A DNA stretch of 64,000 bases from CAZSDU01 sp964605775 (GTDB lineage Bacteria > Bacteroidota > Bacteroidia > Bacteroidales > FEN-979): the NCBI GenBank assembly GCA_964605775.1, contig CAZSDU010000007.1, forward strand, positions 35,378-99,377, in the 5' to 3' direction. The notes under the pieces are model-generated. The model did not search any database. It had not been told where the DNA came from and was given only the letters and a program-made list of their open reading frames with translations. Positions 34,875-43,079 of the stretch are shown piece after piece. The translations under genes and the position numbers were made by a program. Positions within the stretch are counted from its first letter, which is position 1. Every line of letters begins with the position of its first letter.

Positions 34875-35243
34875 ATGATACAGCAAGAATCAAGATTAAC
34901 AGTAGCTGATAACAGCGGGGCAAAGGAAGTCCTCTGCATTAAAGTACTCGGCGGCACGCGTAAAAGGTATGCTTCCGTTGGAGATCGCATCATTGTCACA
35001 GTGAAACATGCACTCCCTTCGGGAAATATCAAAAAAGGAACGGTTTCCAAAGCCGTAGTCGTGAGAACAAAAAAAGAAATCCGCAGGCTTGATGGTTCTT
35101 ATATCCGTTTTGACGACAATGCCGTAGTCCTGCTCAACAATACCGGTGAAATGATCGGTACACGTATATTTGGTCCCGTAGCCAGGGAATTACGTGAAAA
35201 ACAGTTTATGAAAATCGTTTCTTTAGCACCAGAAGTGCTTTAA
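34875..35243 (+). CDS. rplN: 50S ribosomal protein L14
   Basis: 122-aa interface protein. IQQESRLTVADNSGAKEVLCIKVLGGTRKR and the ending REKQFMKIVSLAPEVL are highly conserved. It opens the spc block. In E. coli, S8 represses this block by binding near rplE. Confidence 0.98.
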   Translation: MIQQESRLTVADNSGAKEVLCIKVLGGTRKRYASVGDRIIVTVKHALPSGNIKKGTVSKAVVVRTKKEIRRLDGSYIRFDDNAVVLLNNTGEMIGTRIFGPVARELREKQFMKIVSLAPEVL

Positions 35244-35258
35244 GCATAAAACAATACC

Positions 35259-35582
35259 ATGCAAAAGAAGTTACATATACGCAAAGGCGACACGGTGATG
35301 ATCATCGCCGGTGATTCAAGGGGACAGCAAGGAAAGGTTCTCAAGCTTGATACTGAAAAACAGATGGCTATCGTAGAAGGCGTGAACCTGGTATCCAAGC
35401 ATACCAAACCCAATGCCAAAAGTCCTCAGGGAGGGATCATTAAAAAAGAAGCTCCCGTTCACATTTCTAACCTGAAAGTGATGGATCCTTCGGGAAATCC
35501 TACACGTACCGGAAGAAAAATCGATAGCAAATCAGAAAAACTGGTTCGTTTTTCAAAAAAATCAGGGGAGGTAATAAAATAA
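35259..35582 (+). CDS. rplX: 50S ribosomal protein L24
   Basis: 107-aa assembly initiator with a KOW motif near the start (HIRKGDTVMIIAGDSRGQQGKVLKLD) followed by EGVNLVSKHTKPNAKSPQGGIIKKEAPVHISNL. The stop shares one base with the rplE start (TAATG). Confidence 0.96.
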   Translation: MQKKLHIRKGDTVMIIAGDSRGQQGKVLKLDTEKQMAIVEGVNLVSKHTKPNAKSPQGGIIKKEAPVHISNLKVMDPSGNPTRTGRKIDSKSEKLVRFSKKSGEVIK

Positions 35583-36133
35583 TGGCTTATACACCAAGAT
35601 TAAAAGATAAGTACCTGAAGGAAATTGTTCCTGCGCTGATGCAGCAGTTCAATTATAAAACACCCATGCAGGTGCCAAGGATTAATAAAATCTGCCTGAA
35701 CCAGGGTCTGGGCATTGCCAATACCGATAAGAAATTCATCGACAACGGGATTTCGGAAATGACCATGATCACCGGACAGAAAGCGGTGGCGACAAAATCG
35801 AAAAAGGATATCTCTAACTTCAAGTTGAGAAAAGGTAATCCGATAGGAGTCAGGGTGACGCTGAGAGGCGAACGGATGTATGAATTCCTGGATCGTTTGA
35901 TTTCTGTTGCTCTTCCCCGGGTACGCGACTTCCGTGGGGTGAACGACAAAGGTTTTGATGGACGCGGAAATTATACCCTTGGAGTACAGGAACAGATTAT
36001 TTTTCCGGAAATTGATATCGATAAAATTGCCAGGATCAACGGAGTGGATATCACCTTTGTGACTTCTGCCCGAACCGACCGCGAAGCCTATGCACTTTTG
36101 AAAGAATTTGGAATTCCATTTATAAATAAATAA
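35582..36133 (+). CDS. rplE: 50S ribosomal protein L5
   Basis: 183-aa central-protuberance protein contacting 5S rRNA. QVPRINKICLNQGLG, KLRKGNPIGVRVTLRGERMYEFLDRL and RDFRGVNDKGFDGRGNYTLGVQEQIIFPEID are diagnostic. Start codon overlaps the rplX stop by 1 nt. Confidence 0.98.
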   Translation: MAYTPRLKDKYLKEIVPALMQQFNYKTPMQVPRINKICLNQGLGIANTDKKFIDNGISEMTMITGQKAVATKSKKDISNFKLRKGNPIGVRVTLRGERMYEFLDRLISVALPRVRDFRGVNDKGFDGRGNYTLGVQEQIIFPEIDIDKIARINGVDITFVTSARTDREAYALLKEFGIPFINK

Positions 36134-36137
36134 AGAT

Positions 36138-36407
36138 ATGGCAAAAGAATCCATTAAAGCCAGGGAGCACAAACGGGAAAAACTGGTCGAAAAATTTGCC
36201 GAAAAGCGCAAAGCACTGAAAGAAGCAGGAGATTATATTGCTTTACAAAAGTTACCCAAAAATGCTTCTCCTGTACGTCTTCATAACCGTTGCAAACTAA
36301 CGGGCAGACCCAAGGGGTATATGCGTCTTTTTGGGATTTCCCGTATTAATTTCAGGGAAATGGCCAATAAGGGATTGATCCCCGGCATTAAAAAAGCAAG
36401 CTGGTAA
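36138..36407 (+). CDS. rpsN: 30S ribosomal protein S14, zinc-free long form
   Basis: 89 aa, the length of the C-minus S14 class. The zinc-binding CxxC pairs of the short 61-aa form are absent; only one Cys remains, in HNRCKLTGRPKGYMRLFGISR. MAKESIKAREHKREKL is the usual start. 4 nt after rplE. Confidence 0.97.
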   Translation: MAKESIKAREHKREKLVEKFAEKRKALKEAGDYIALQKLPKNASPVRLHNRCKLTGRPKGYMRLFGISRINFREMANKGLIPGIKKASW

Positions 36408-36449
36408 GTTGAAATACGAAACAAAAACAAACAAACAAAAGAAAAAATA

Positions 36450-36848
36450 ATGGTTACGGATCCCATTGCAGATTATTTAACAAGAATCAGGAATGCCGTT
36501 TTGGCCAACCACCGGGTTGTCGAAATTCCAAAGTCGAAGATCAAGGAAGAAATCACCAGGATCCTCTTTGAAAAGGGATATATCCTGAATTACAAAGTGG
36601 AAAATGAACCCCGGCCCGGCATCATCAAGATCGCTTTGAAATATCATCCGGTCACAAAAGTGTCAGCCCTTAATTCCTTGGTGAGAATTTCCAAACCCGG
36701 GCTGAGAAAATATGTTGATGCCGATAATTTGCCCCGCGTGCTGAATGGCCTGGGCGTTGCTATCCTGTCCACTTCACAGGGTTTGATGACCGACAAGGAA
36801 GCAAAGGTGAAAAAAATCGGTGGAGAGGTTTTATGTTATATCAGTTAA
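36450..36848 (+). CDS. rpsH: 30S ribosomal protein S8
   Basis: 132-aa 16S central-domain binder. VTDPIADYLTRIRNAVLANH, EIPKSKIKEEITRILFEKGYI and LNGLGVAILSTSQGLMTDKEA are typical. The 42-nt gap to rpsN is A-rich without clear structure. Confidence 0.98.
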   Translation: MVTDPIADYLTRIRNAVLANHRVVEIPKSKIKEEITRILFEKGYILNYKVENEPRPGIIKIALKYHPVTKVSALNSLVRISKPGLRKYVDADNLPRVLNGLGVAILSTSQGLMTDKEAKVKKIGGEVLCYIS

Positions 36849-36863
36849 TTAGGAGATTTTAAA

Positions 36864-37421
36864 ATGTCAAGAATAGGAAAATTACCAATCCATTTACCCG
36901 TTGACGTGCAGGTGACAGTCTCCGATACTAATCTGGTCTCGGTCAAAGGTAAACTCGGAGAATTGAAACAACAGGTGGATCCAAGGATTACTGTTCGTGT
37001 TGTAGGCCAAGATCTGATCGTATCACGCAAGTCCGATGAACGGGATGAACGGTCAAAGCATGGACTTTATCGTTCCTTGCTTGCCAATATGGTCAAGGGT
37101 GTGTCAGAGGGATTTACCATTGTTCAGGAACTGGTTGGTGTGGGATATAAGGCCTCTGCCAACGGTCAGCTGCTGGAATTATCACTCGGATATTCCCATA
37201 ACCTTCTATTGGAAATTCCGACAGAAATCCAGGTTCAGACCACTGCCGAGAAAGGGAAAAACAATACCATCATTTTGAAATCGGCCGATAAACAATTGGT
37301 CGGTCAGGTGGCCGCAAAGATTCGTTCCTTCCGTAAGCCGGAACCTTATAAAGGTAAGGGAATACGTTTTGCCGGTGAAGAAATTAAGAAGAAAGCCGGT
37401 AAGTCAGCTGCCGGACAATAA
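36864..37421 (+). CDS. rplF: 50S ribosomal protein L6
   Basis: 185-aa two-lobed protein. MSRIGKLPIHLPVDVQVTVS starts it and PEPYKGKGIRFAGEEIKKKAGK is the conserved end. A canonical Shine-Dalgarno AGGAG lies at 36851-36855, 8 nt from the ATG, which is unusual here because most genes of the cluster have none. Confidence 0.97.
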   Translation: MSRIGKLPIHLPVDVQVTVSDTNLVSVKGKLGELKQQVDPRITVRVVGQDLIVSRKSDERDERSKHGLYRSLLANMVKGVSEGFTIVQELVGVGYKASANGQLLELSLGYSHNLLLEIPTEIQVQTTAEKGKNNTIILKSADKQLVGQVAAKIRSFRKPEPYKGKGIRFAGEEIKKKAGKSAAGQ

Positions 37422-37470
37422 TCATAAAGGCGATCTGCCAGATCACCCCAACAACAAAAAATTAAAAAAA

Positions 37471-37833
37471 ATGGCAATCAAGAATAAAAAGGAATTTCGG
37501 AGGTTCAGGATCAAACACAGGGTACGGAAAATCGTATCAGGGACTCCTGACAGGCCTCGCATGACTGTTTACAGAAGCAACAAGGCGATTTATGTTCAAT
37601 TGATCGATGACCTTGTTGGTAAGACATTGATCTCTGCTTCTTCAGGCGAAAAAGGGATGAAGGAGGTTAAAGGGACAAAAACCGAAGTGGCCAGACAGGT
37701 GGGTAAGCTGATCGCCGAGAAAGCCCAGCAGGCTGGGATCACTAATGTGGTTTTTGACAGGAACGGTTATTTATATCATGGCAGAGTAAAATCTCTGGCT
37801 GAAGCAGCCCGGGAAGGCGGCCTAAAATTCTAG
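37471..37833 (+). CDS. rplR: 50S ribosomal protein L18
   Basis: 120-aa 5S rRNA-binding protein. ATG 37471 (MAIKNKKEFRRFRIKHRVRKIVSG) is chosen; the open frame back to 37369 only shadows rplF. TPDRPRMTVYRSNKAIYVQLIDD and VVFDRNGYLYHGRVKSLAEAAREGGLKF close the match. 7 nt before rpsE. Confidence 0.97.
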   Translation: MAIKNKKEFRRFRIKHRVRKIVSGTPDRPRMTVYRSNKAIYVQLIDDLVGKTLISASSGEKGMKEVKGTKTEVARQVGKLIAEKAQQAGITNVVFDRNGYLYHGRVKSLAEAAREGGLKF

Positions 37834-37840
37834 ATAAAAT

Positions 37841-38359
37841 ATGACAAACGCTAACGTAAAAAGAGTAAAATCAAGCGAGATCGAATTCAAAGATCGCCTC
37901 GTCAGTATCCAGAGGGTGACGAAAGTAACCAAAGGAGGCCGTACGTTTAGTTTTTCTGCTATTGTCGTAGTGGGAAATGAAAACGGTGTGGTGGGTTACG
38001 GATTAGGTAAAGCAAAAGAAGTGACTGCAGCAATTGCCAAAGGAATTGATGATGCGAAAAAAAACCTGATCAAGGTTCCCGTACTCAAAGGAACAATTCC
38101 TCACGAACAACTGGGTAAATACAGCGGAGCTCTGGTTTATCTGAAACCTGCAGCTCCCGGTACCGGCGTTATCGCAGGAGGTGCTATGCGTGCCGTGCTT
38201 GAAAGCGTGGGCATAAAGGACGTGCTGGCTAAATCAAAAGGGAGCTCGAATCCCCATAGTGTGGTCAAAGCTACCATCAATGCCCTGATCCAGATGCGAG
38301 ATCCTTACACCATTGCACAACTTCGCGGAATTGATCTGCATAATGTATTTAATGGCTAA
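37841..38359 (+). CDS. rpsE: 30S ribosomal protein S5
   Basis: 172-aa fidelity and mRNA-helicase-site protein. RLVSIQRVTKVTKGGRTFSFSAIVVVG (dsRBD-like) and GLGKAKEVTAAIAKGIDDAKKNLIKVP are diagnostic. The loop where spectinomycin-resistance changes occur (VTKGGR) has the wild-type pattern. Confidence 0.98.
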   Translation: MTNANVKRVKSSEIEFKDRLVSIQRVTKVTKGGRTFSFSAIVVVGNENGVVGYGLGKAKEVTAAIAKGIDDAKKNLIKVPVLKGTIPHEQLGKYSGALVYLKPAAPGTGVIAGGAMRAVLESVGIKDVLAKSKGSSNPHSVVKATINALIQMRDPYTIAQLRGIDLHNVFNG

Positions 38360-38390
38360 TATTTTTATCACCAAAAGGCTGTCATAAGGA

Positions 38391-38570
38391 ATGAAAAAAA
38401 TAAAAATCACACAGATTCGAAGCGGTATCGGTAGGCCATTACGCCAGAAACGAACCCTCGAAGCATTGGGCCTGAAAAGGATCCGTCATACGGTGGAACA
38501 CGAAGCAACCCCTCAGATCCTGGGCATGGTGGCCAAAGTGACCCACCTGGTAACTGTTGAAGAAGTCTAA
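38391..38570 (+). CDS. rpmD: 50S ribosomal protein L30
   Basis: 59-aa gene read directly from the DNA between rpsE and rplO. Translation starts MKKIKITQIRSGIGRPLRQK and continues TLEALGLKRIRHTVEHEATPQILGMVAKVTHLVTVEEV, matching bacterial L30 in length and in the IGR...LGL pattern. AAGGA immediately precedes the ATG. Position in the spc block agrees. Confidence 0.96.
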   Translation: MKKIKITQIRSGIGRPLRQKRTLEALGLKRIRHTVEHEATPQILGMVAKVTHLVTVEEV

Positions 38571-38590
38571 CTTAGATAAATGATATTGAA

Positions 38591-39037
38591 ATGGATTTAA
38601 GTAATCTTAAACCGGCTAAAGGTTCTACAAAAAAAGAAAAGCGCATCGGCAGAGGCCAGGGTTCCGGACATGGTGGAACATCCACCCGTGGACATAAGGG
38701 CGCCAAATCCCGTTCAGGGTATTCCAAGAAACTTGGTTTCGAAGGAGGGCAGATGTCTTTGGCACGCAGGGTTCCAAAGTTTGGTTTTAACAACATCAAC
38801 CGTAAGGAGTTTAAAGGAATTAACCTCGATGTTCTGCAACAACTTGCTGATAAAAAGAATATTACGGAGATCAACCTGGGTATTCTTGCAGAAAGTGGTT
38901 ATATTTCGAAAAATGACCGGGTGAAGATCCTTGGTCGCGGAGAATTGAAAGCCAAGTTGGATATCACCGCTCACGCTTTTTCTGCCAGTGCAAAGAAAGC
39001 CATTGAAGATCTTGGTGGAATTGCTCATATACTTTAA
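38591..39037 (+). CDS. rplO: 50S ribosomal protein L15
   Basis: 148-aa protein. The N-terminal basic-glycine arm reads KRIGRGQGSGHGGTSTRGHKGAKSRSG; the C-terminal globular part includes INLDVLQQLADKK and GRGELKAKLDITAHAFSASAKKAIEDLGG. 10 nt before secY. Confidence 0.97.
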   Translation: MDLSNLKPAKGSTKKEKRIGRGQGSGHGGTSTRGHKGAKSRSGYSKKLGFEGGQMSLARRVPKFGFNNINRKEFKGINLDVLQQLADKKNITEINLGILAESGYISKNDRVKILGRGELKAKLDITAHAFSASAKKAIEDLGGIAHIL

Positions 39038-39047
39038 ATCTGTTTGA

Positions 39048-40415
39048 ATGAAAAAGCTGATTCAAACCATACGGAATATCTGGAAAATTGAGGACCTGCG
39101 GAAACGTATCCTTTATACCATCGGGATCATTCTGATCTACCGTTTTGGCGCTTATGTAGTGCTTCCCGGAGTGGATCCGGGTATGTTGGCCAACCTGCAA
39201 AACCAGACCAAAAGCGGTTTGCTGGGATTGCTCAATATGTTCTCGGGTGGCGCTTTTTCCAATGCCTCTATCTTTGCCCTGGGGATCATGCCCTATATTT
39301 CTGCTTCTATCGTGATGCAACTTCTGGGTATGGCCATTCCCTATTTCCAGAAATTACAAAAGGAAGGGGAAAGCGGGCGTAAAAAAATCAACCAGATGAC
39401 CCGGTATCTGACCGTCATCATTTTGGTCTTCCAATCTCCGGCCTATATCGTTAACCTGGCTTCTCAATTGCCAGCAGAAGCCATTTATCCTTTTAATCCG
39501 AATACCACGATCCATACTGTATTTTCTTTCTTCGGTATCTCCTCTATCATCCTGCTTACGGCCGGATCCATGTTCATCATGTGGCTGGGGGAAAGGATCA
39601 CGGATAAAGGAATCGGAAACGGAATTTCCTTGATTATTATGATTGGTATCATTGCCCGGCTTCCATTTGCCCTTTTCGGGGAACTTATTTCAAGAATGGA
39701 ACAAAAAGGTGGCGGACTGGTTTTCTTTGTGGTTGAACTTGCTTTCCTGGTACTGGTTATTCTTGTTACTATTCTGCTGGTTCAGGGTACCCGTAAAATT
39801 CCCGTACAGTATGCCAAACGCATTGTGGGGAACAAGCAATACGGAGGGGTTCGTCAATATATTCCCTTAAAAGTTAATGCTGCCGGGGTTATGCCGATCA
39901 TCTTTGCGCAGGCGATTATGTTTTTACCGCTAACCCTTGCAGGTTTTGCCAGCAATGAAACGCTTACCGGCATTGCCAGGGTATTTACTGACTTTAATAG
40001 CTTTGGTTATAATATAACCTTTTTCATCCTGATTATTTTCTTTACTTATTTCTACACTGCCATCACGGTTAATCCAACCCAGATGGCAGAAGACATGAAG
40101 AAAAACGGCGGGTTCATTCCGGGTGTGAAACCGGGTAAGAAGACGGCAGAGTTTATCGACAATGTTATGTCGAGAATTACCTTACCGGGTTCAATTTTTC
40201 TGGGGTTTGTTGCCATTATGCCGTCCTTGGTGAGCCTTGTCGGAATCACCAACCAATTTGCTCAGTTCTACGGAGGGACCTCTCTCTTGATTCTTGTCGG
40301 GGTTGTTCTGGATACTTTGCAGCAAGTTGAAAGCCATTTGTTGATGCGGCATTATGATGGTCTGACAAAATCAGGCCGTATTAAAGGCCGGTCTTCTTAT
40401 TCTGTTACTGGTTAA
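39048..40415 (+). CDS. secY: Protein translocase subunit SecY
   Basis: 455-aa channel of the Sec translocon with about ten TM helices. The plug region NMFSGGAFSNASIFALGIMPYISASIVMQLL, GNGISLIIMIGI and the cytoplasmic tip KIPVQYAKRIVG are conserved. It follows rplO as in most bacteria, linking ribosome and translocon output; secDF is elsewhere in the window. Confidence 0.98.
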   Translation: MKKLIQTIRNIWKIEDLRKRILYTIGIILIYRFGAYVVLPGVDPGMLANLQNQTKSGLLGLLNMFSGGAFSNASIFALGIMPYISASIVMQLLGMAIPYFQKLQKEGESGRKKINQMTRYLTVIILVFQSPAYIVNLASQLPAEAIYPFNPNTTIHTVFSFFGISSIILLTAGSMFIMWLGERITDKGIGNGISLIIMIGIIARLPFALFGELISRMEQKGGGLVFFVVELAFLVLVILVTILLVQGTRKIPVQYAKRIVGNKQYGGVRQYIPLKVNAAGVMPIIFAQAIMFLPLTLAGFASNETLTGIARVFTDFNSFGYNITFFILIIFFTYFYTAITVNPTQMAEDMKKNGGFIPGVKPGKKTAEFIDNVMSRITLPGSIFLGFVAIMPSLVSLVGITNQFAQFYGGTSLLILVGVVLDTLQQVESHLLMRHYDGLTKSGRIKGRSSYSVTG

Positions 40416-40422
40416 TGATATC

Positions 40423-41223
40423 ATGCTCGGGAAGCAGTTATCAGTAAAATCGGCAGATGAGATCGAAATATTGAAAGAAAACGCGATCATTGTAAGCAAA
40501 ACGCTTGCAGAAGTCGCAAAATATATCAGACCCGGTGTTAAAACGATAACACTGGATAAAATAGCGGAAGACTTTATAAGGTCTGAAGGAGCGGTACCCG
40601 GCTTTAAGGGTTACAGGGGGTTCCCGGCCACCTTATGTACCTCCATCAATGAAGAAGTGGTGCATGGAATTCCGGGAGAAAGAGTTCTTAGAAATGGTGA
40701 TATAGTTTCGATCGACTGCGGATGTAGAATGAAGGAATATTATGGAGATTCGGCCTATACTTTTTCAGTAGGGGAAGTTTCGCCTGATATCCTGATGCTC
40801 TTGAAACGTACCAAGGAATCTTTGTTTATGGCCATTGAAATGGCGGTAGCAGGGAAAAGGGTAGGGGACATCAGTGAAACGGTCCAGAAATATGTGGAAT
40901 CTTTCGGATATTCCGTTGTGAGAGAACTTGTTGGACACGGGATAGGAAAGCAGTTGCACGAAAAACCGGATATTCCCAATTACGGGCGTAGAGGTTCAGG
41001 GATGAAACTGGTAGAAGGATTGACCTTGTGTATTGAACCCATGATCAATATGGGGAATAAAAACATTGTTCAATCTACTGACGGTTGGACCATACGAACA
41101 GCAGATCGCATGCCCTCAGCTCATTTTGAGCTTACGGTAGTGGTCAGGAAAGAAAAAGCAGATGTGCTTTCAACATTTAAGTATATAGAGGAAGTATTGG
41201 ACGCTTATAATAATAAAGGTTAA
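40423..41223 (+). CDS. map: Methionine aminopeptidase type I
   Basis: 266-aa dinuclear metallopeptidase removing initiator Met. Ligands visible in order: Asp in SIDCGC, Asp in YGDSAYTF, His in GHGIGKQLHE, Glu in CIEPMI, Glu in HFELTVVV. VHGIPGERVL is the substrate-side His motif. 7 nt after secY and 2 nt before infA, a standard placement. Confidence 0.97.
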   Translation: MLGKQLSVKSADEIEILKENAIIVSKTLAEVAKYIRPGVKTITLDKIAEDFIRSEGAVPGFKGYRGFPATLCTSINEEVVHGIPGERVLRNGDIVSIDCGCRMKEYYGDSAYTFSVGEVSPDILMLLKRTKESLFMAIEMAVAGKRVGDISETVQKYVESFGYSVVRELVGHGIGKQLHEKPDIPNYGRRGSGMKLVEGLTLCIEPMINMGNKNIVQSTDGWTIRTADRMPSAHFELTVVVRKEKADVLSTFKYIEEVLDAYNNKG

Positions 41224-41225
41224 CC

Positions 41226-41444
41226 ATGTCAAAGCAAGCATCAATCCAGCAGGATGGAACTGTCATTGAGTCACTGGGAAATGCCATGTTCCGTGTTGAG
41301 CTGGAAAACGGTCACGTGATCACGGCACATATTTCCGGAAAAATGCGAATGCATTACATCAAGATTCTACCCGGTGATAAAGTAAGGATCGAAATGTCAC
41401 CCTATGATTTGACAAAGGGAAGAATAACATTCAGATATCAATAG
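41226..41444 (+). CDS. infA: Translation initiation factor IF-1
   Basis: 72-aa OB-fold protein. IQQDGTVIESLGNAMFRVELENGHVITAHISGKMRMHYIKILPGDKVRIEMSPYDLTKGRITFRY is nearly invariant across bacteria. 2 nt after map; rpmJ begins 15 nt later. Confidence 0.98.
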   Translation: MSKQASIQQDGTVIESLGNAMFRVELENGHVITAHISGKMRMHYIKILPGDKVRIEMSPYDLTKGRITFRYQ

Positions 41445-41459
41445 TTTAATATAGAGGAA

Positions 41460-41576
41460 ATGAAAGTCAGAACATCCATAAAAAAACGGTCGGCAGATTG
41501 CAAAATCGTCCGGAGGAAGGGAAAACTTTTTGTCATCAACAAAAAGAATCCTAAATTCAAACAAAGACAAGGTTAA
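41460..41576 (+). CDS. rpmJ: 50S ribosomal protein L36, zinc-free form
   Basis: 38-aa gene read directly from the DNA: MKVRTSIKKRSADCKIVRRKG then KLFVINKKNPKFKQRQG. The start and end match L36. Of the zinc-ribbon ligands (C-x2-C ... C ... H) only one Cys remains, so this is a C-minus variant that cannot bind zinc. AGAGGA directly precedes the ATG. Placement between infA and rpsM is canonical. Confidence 0.95.
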   Translation: MKVRTSIKKRSADCKIVRRKGKLFVINKKNPKFKQRQG

Positions 41577-41599
41577 AAACAAACAAAAAATCGATCAAT

Positions 41600-41980
41600 A
41601 TGGCCAGAATTGCAGGTATTGACTTACCTAAAAACAAGCAGGGCGAAATTGGGCTGACCTATATTTACGGTATTGGTAGAAGCACTGCCCAGAAGATCCT
41701 AAACCTTGCAGGTGTTAGCCTGGATAAAAAGGTTCAGGATTGGACCGATGATGAGCAGAACAGGATCAGAACAATCATCAATGATAATTATAAAATTGAA
41801 GGCGCGCTCCGTTCGGAGGTTCAGATGAATATCAAGCGTTTGATGGATATCGGTTGCTACCGTGGAATCCGTCATCGTCTGGGGTTGCCGGTTCGCGGAC
41901 AAAGTACCAAGAACAACGCCCGTACCCGCAAGGGAAGGAAAAAAACGGTTGCCAACAAGAAAAAAGCAACAAAAGGTTAA
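41600..41980 (+). CDS. rpsM: 30S ribosomal protein S13
   Basis: 126-aa head protein contacting tRNA and the 50S bridge. ARIAGIDLPKNKQGEIGLTYIYGIGRSTAQKIL and YRGIRHRLGLPVRGQSTKNNARTRKGRKKTVANKKKA are diagnostic. It opens the alpha block. Confidence 0.98.
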   Translation: MARIAGIDLPKNKQGEIGLTYIYGIGRSTAQKILNLAGVSLDKKVQDWTDDEQNRIRTIINDNYKIEGALRSEVQMNIKRLMDIGCYRGIRHRLGLPVRGQSTKNNARTRKGRKKTVANKKKATKG

Positions 41981-42008
41981 TGGTTAACGAAGACAGTAAT
42001 CGTAGCAT

Positions 42009-42398
42009 ATGGCAAAGACTGAAAAAAGTTCAAAGAAAAGGATAGTGAAGGTTGATGCAATAGGGAAAGCCTATATCAATGCATCATTCAACAATCTCAT
42101 CGTCACACTGACCAACAATAACGGGCAGGTGATCAGTTGGTCCTCAGCAGGAAAAATGGGTTTTAAAGGCTCAAAAAAGAATACTCCTTATGCTGCCCAG
42201 ATGGCCTCTCAGGATGCATCCAAGGTGGCATACGATCTTGGTTTGAGAAAGGTGAAAGTGTTTGTTAAAGGGCCAGGAGCCGGTCGTGAGTCCGCTATCC
42301 GTACCTTACATTCCGCCGGAATCGAAGTGATGGAAATCATGGATATCACCCCGTTGCCTCACAACGGATGCCGCCCACCAAAAAGAAGAAGAGTTTAA
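42009..42398 (+). CDS. rpsK: 30S ribosomal protein S11
   Basis: 129-aa platform protein. GKAYINASFNNLIVTLTNNNGQVISWSSAGKMGFKGSKKNTPYAAQ and VKGPGAGRESAIRTLHSAGIEVMEIMDITPLPHNGCRPPKRRRV are typical. 28 nt after rpsM. Confidence 0.98.
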   Translation: MAKTEKSSKKRIVKVDAIGKAYINASFNNLIVTLTNNNGQVISWSSAGKMGFKGSKKNTPYAAQMASQDASKVAYDLGLRKVKVFVKGPGAGRESAIRTLHSAGIEVMEIMDITPLPHNGCRPPKRRRV

Positions 42399-42419
42399 CC
42401 TATATTTATATCTATTACC

Positions 42420-43025
42420 ATGGCAAGATACATTGGCCCGAAGTCAAAGATTGCAAGAAAATTCAGGGATCCTATTTATGGACCTGATAAAAATTTTGAA
42501 AAAAAGAATTATCCTCCCGGAATGCACGGACAAACCAAAAGACGTCCAAAATCATCGGAATATGGTACCCAGCTGATGGAGAAACAAAAAGCCAAATATA
42601 CCTATGGCATCCTTGAAAAACAATTTAAGAATACCTTTCTAAAAGCTGCAAGAAAAGGTGGTATTACCGGTTCGGTATTGCTCCAGCTTATTGAATCGCG
42701 TCTTGATAATGTGGTTTATCGCCTGGGAATTGCTCCGACAAGAAGTGCTGCCCGCCAGCTTATCGGACACCGACATATTACGGTGAACGGAAAAGTAGTG
42801 AACGTGCCTTCCTTTGAATTACGACCGGGAGATATCGTAGCGGTCAGAGAGCGTTCCAAATCACTTGAAGTCATCACGGACTCTGTTTCTTCTCACGGAA
42901 ATCCATATCCCTGGCTGGAATGGGATCGTGGTATGCTGACTGGAAAATTTATGAATTATCCGGAACGTGACCAGATCCCGGAAAACATCAGAGAACAACT
43001 GATTGTTGAATTATACTCGAAGTAA
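42420..43025 (+). CDS. rpsD: 30S ribosomal protein S4, zinc-free form
   Basis: 201-aa primary 16S binder. MARYIGPKSKIARKFRDPIYG lacks the Cys cluster of zinc-containing S4. The S4 RNA-binding domain is RLDNVVYRLGIAPTRSAARQLIGHRHITVNGKVVNVPSF. In E. coli S4 is the alpha-operon repressor acting at the rpsM leader; no equivalent pseudoknot could be confirmed by eye. Confidence 0.98.
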   Translation: MARYIGPKSKIARKFRDPIYGPDKNFEKKNYPPGMHGQTKRRPKSSEYGTQLMEKQKAKYTYGILEKQFKNTFLKAARKGGITGSVLLQLIESRLDNVVYRLGIAPTRSAARQLIGHRHITVNGKVVNVPSFELRPGDIVAVRERSKSLEVITDSVSSHGNPYPWLEWDRGMLTGKFMNYPERDQIPENIREQLIVELYSK

Positions 43026-43079
43026 TAATCAGCAGGGATGGTCTGAGATCACCCGGCCTTTAACTTAAAAACTGAAAAT

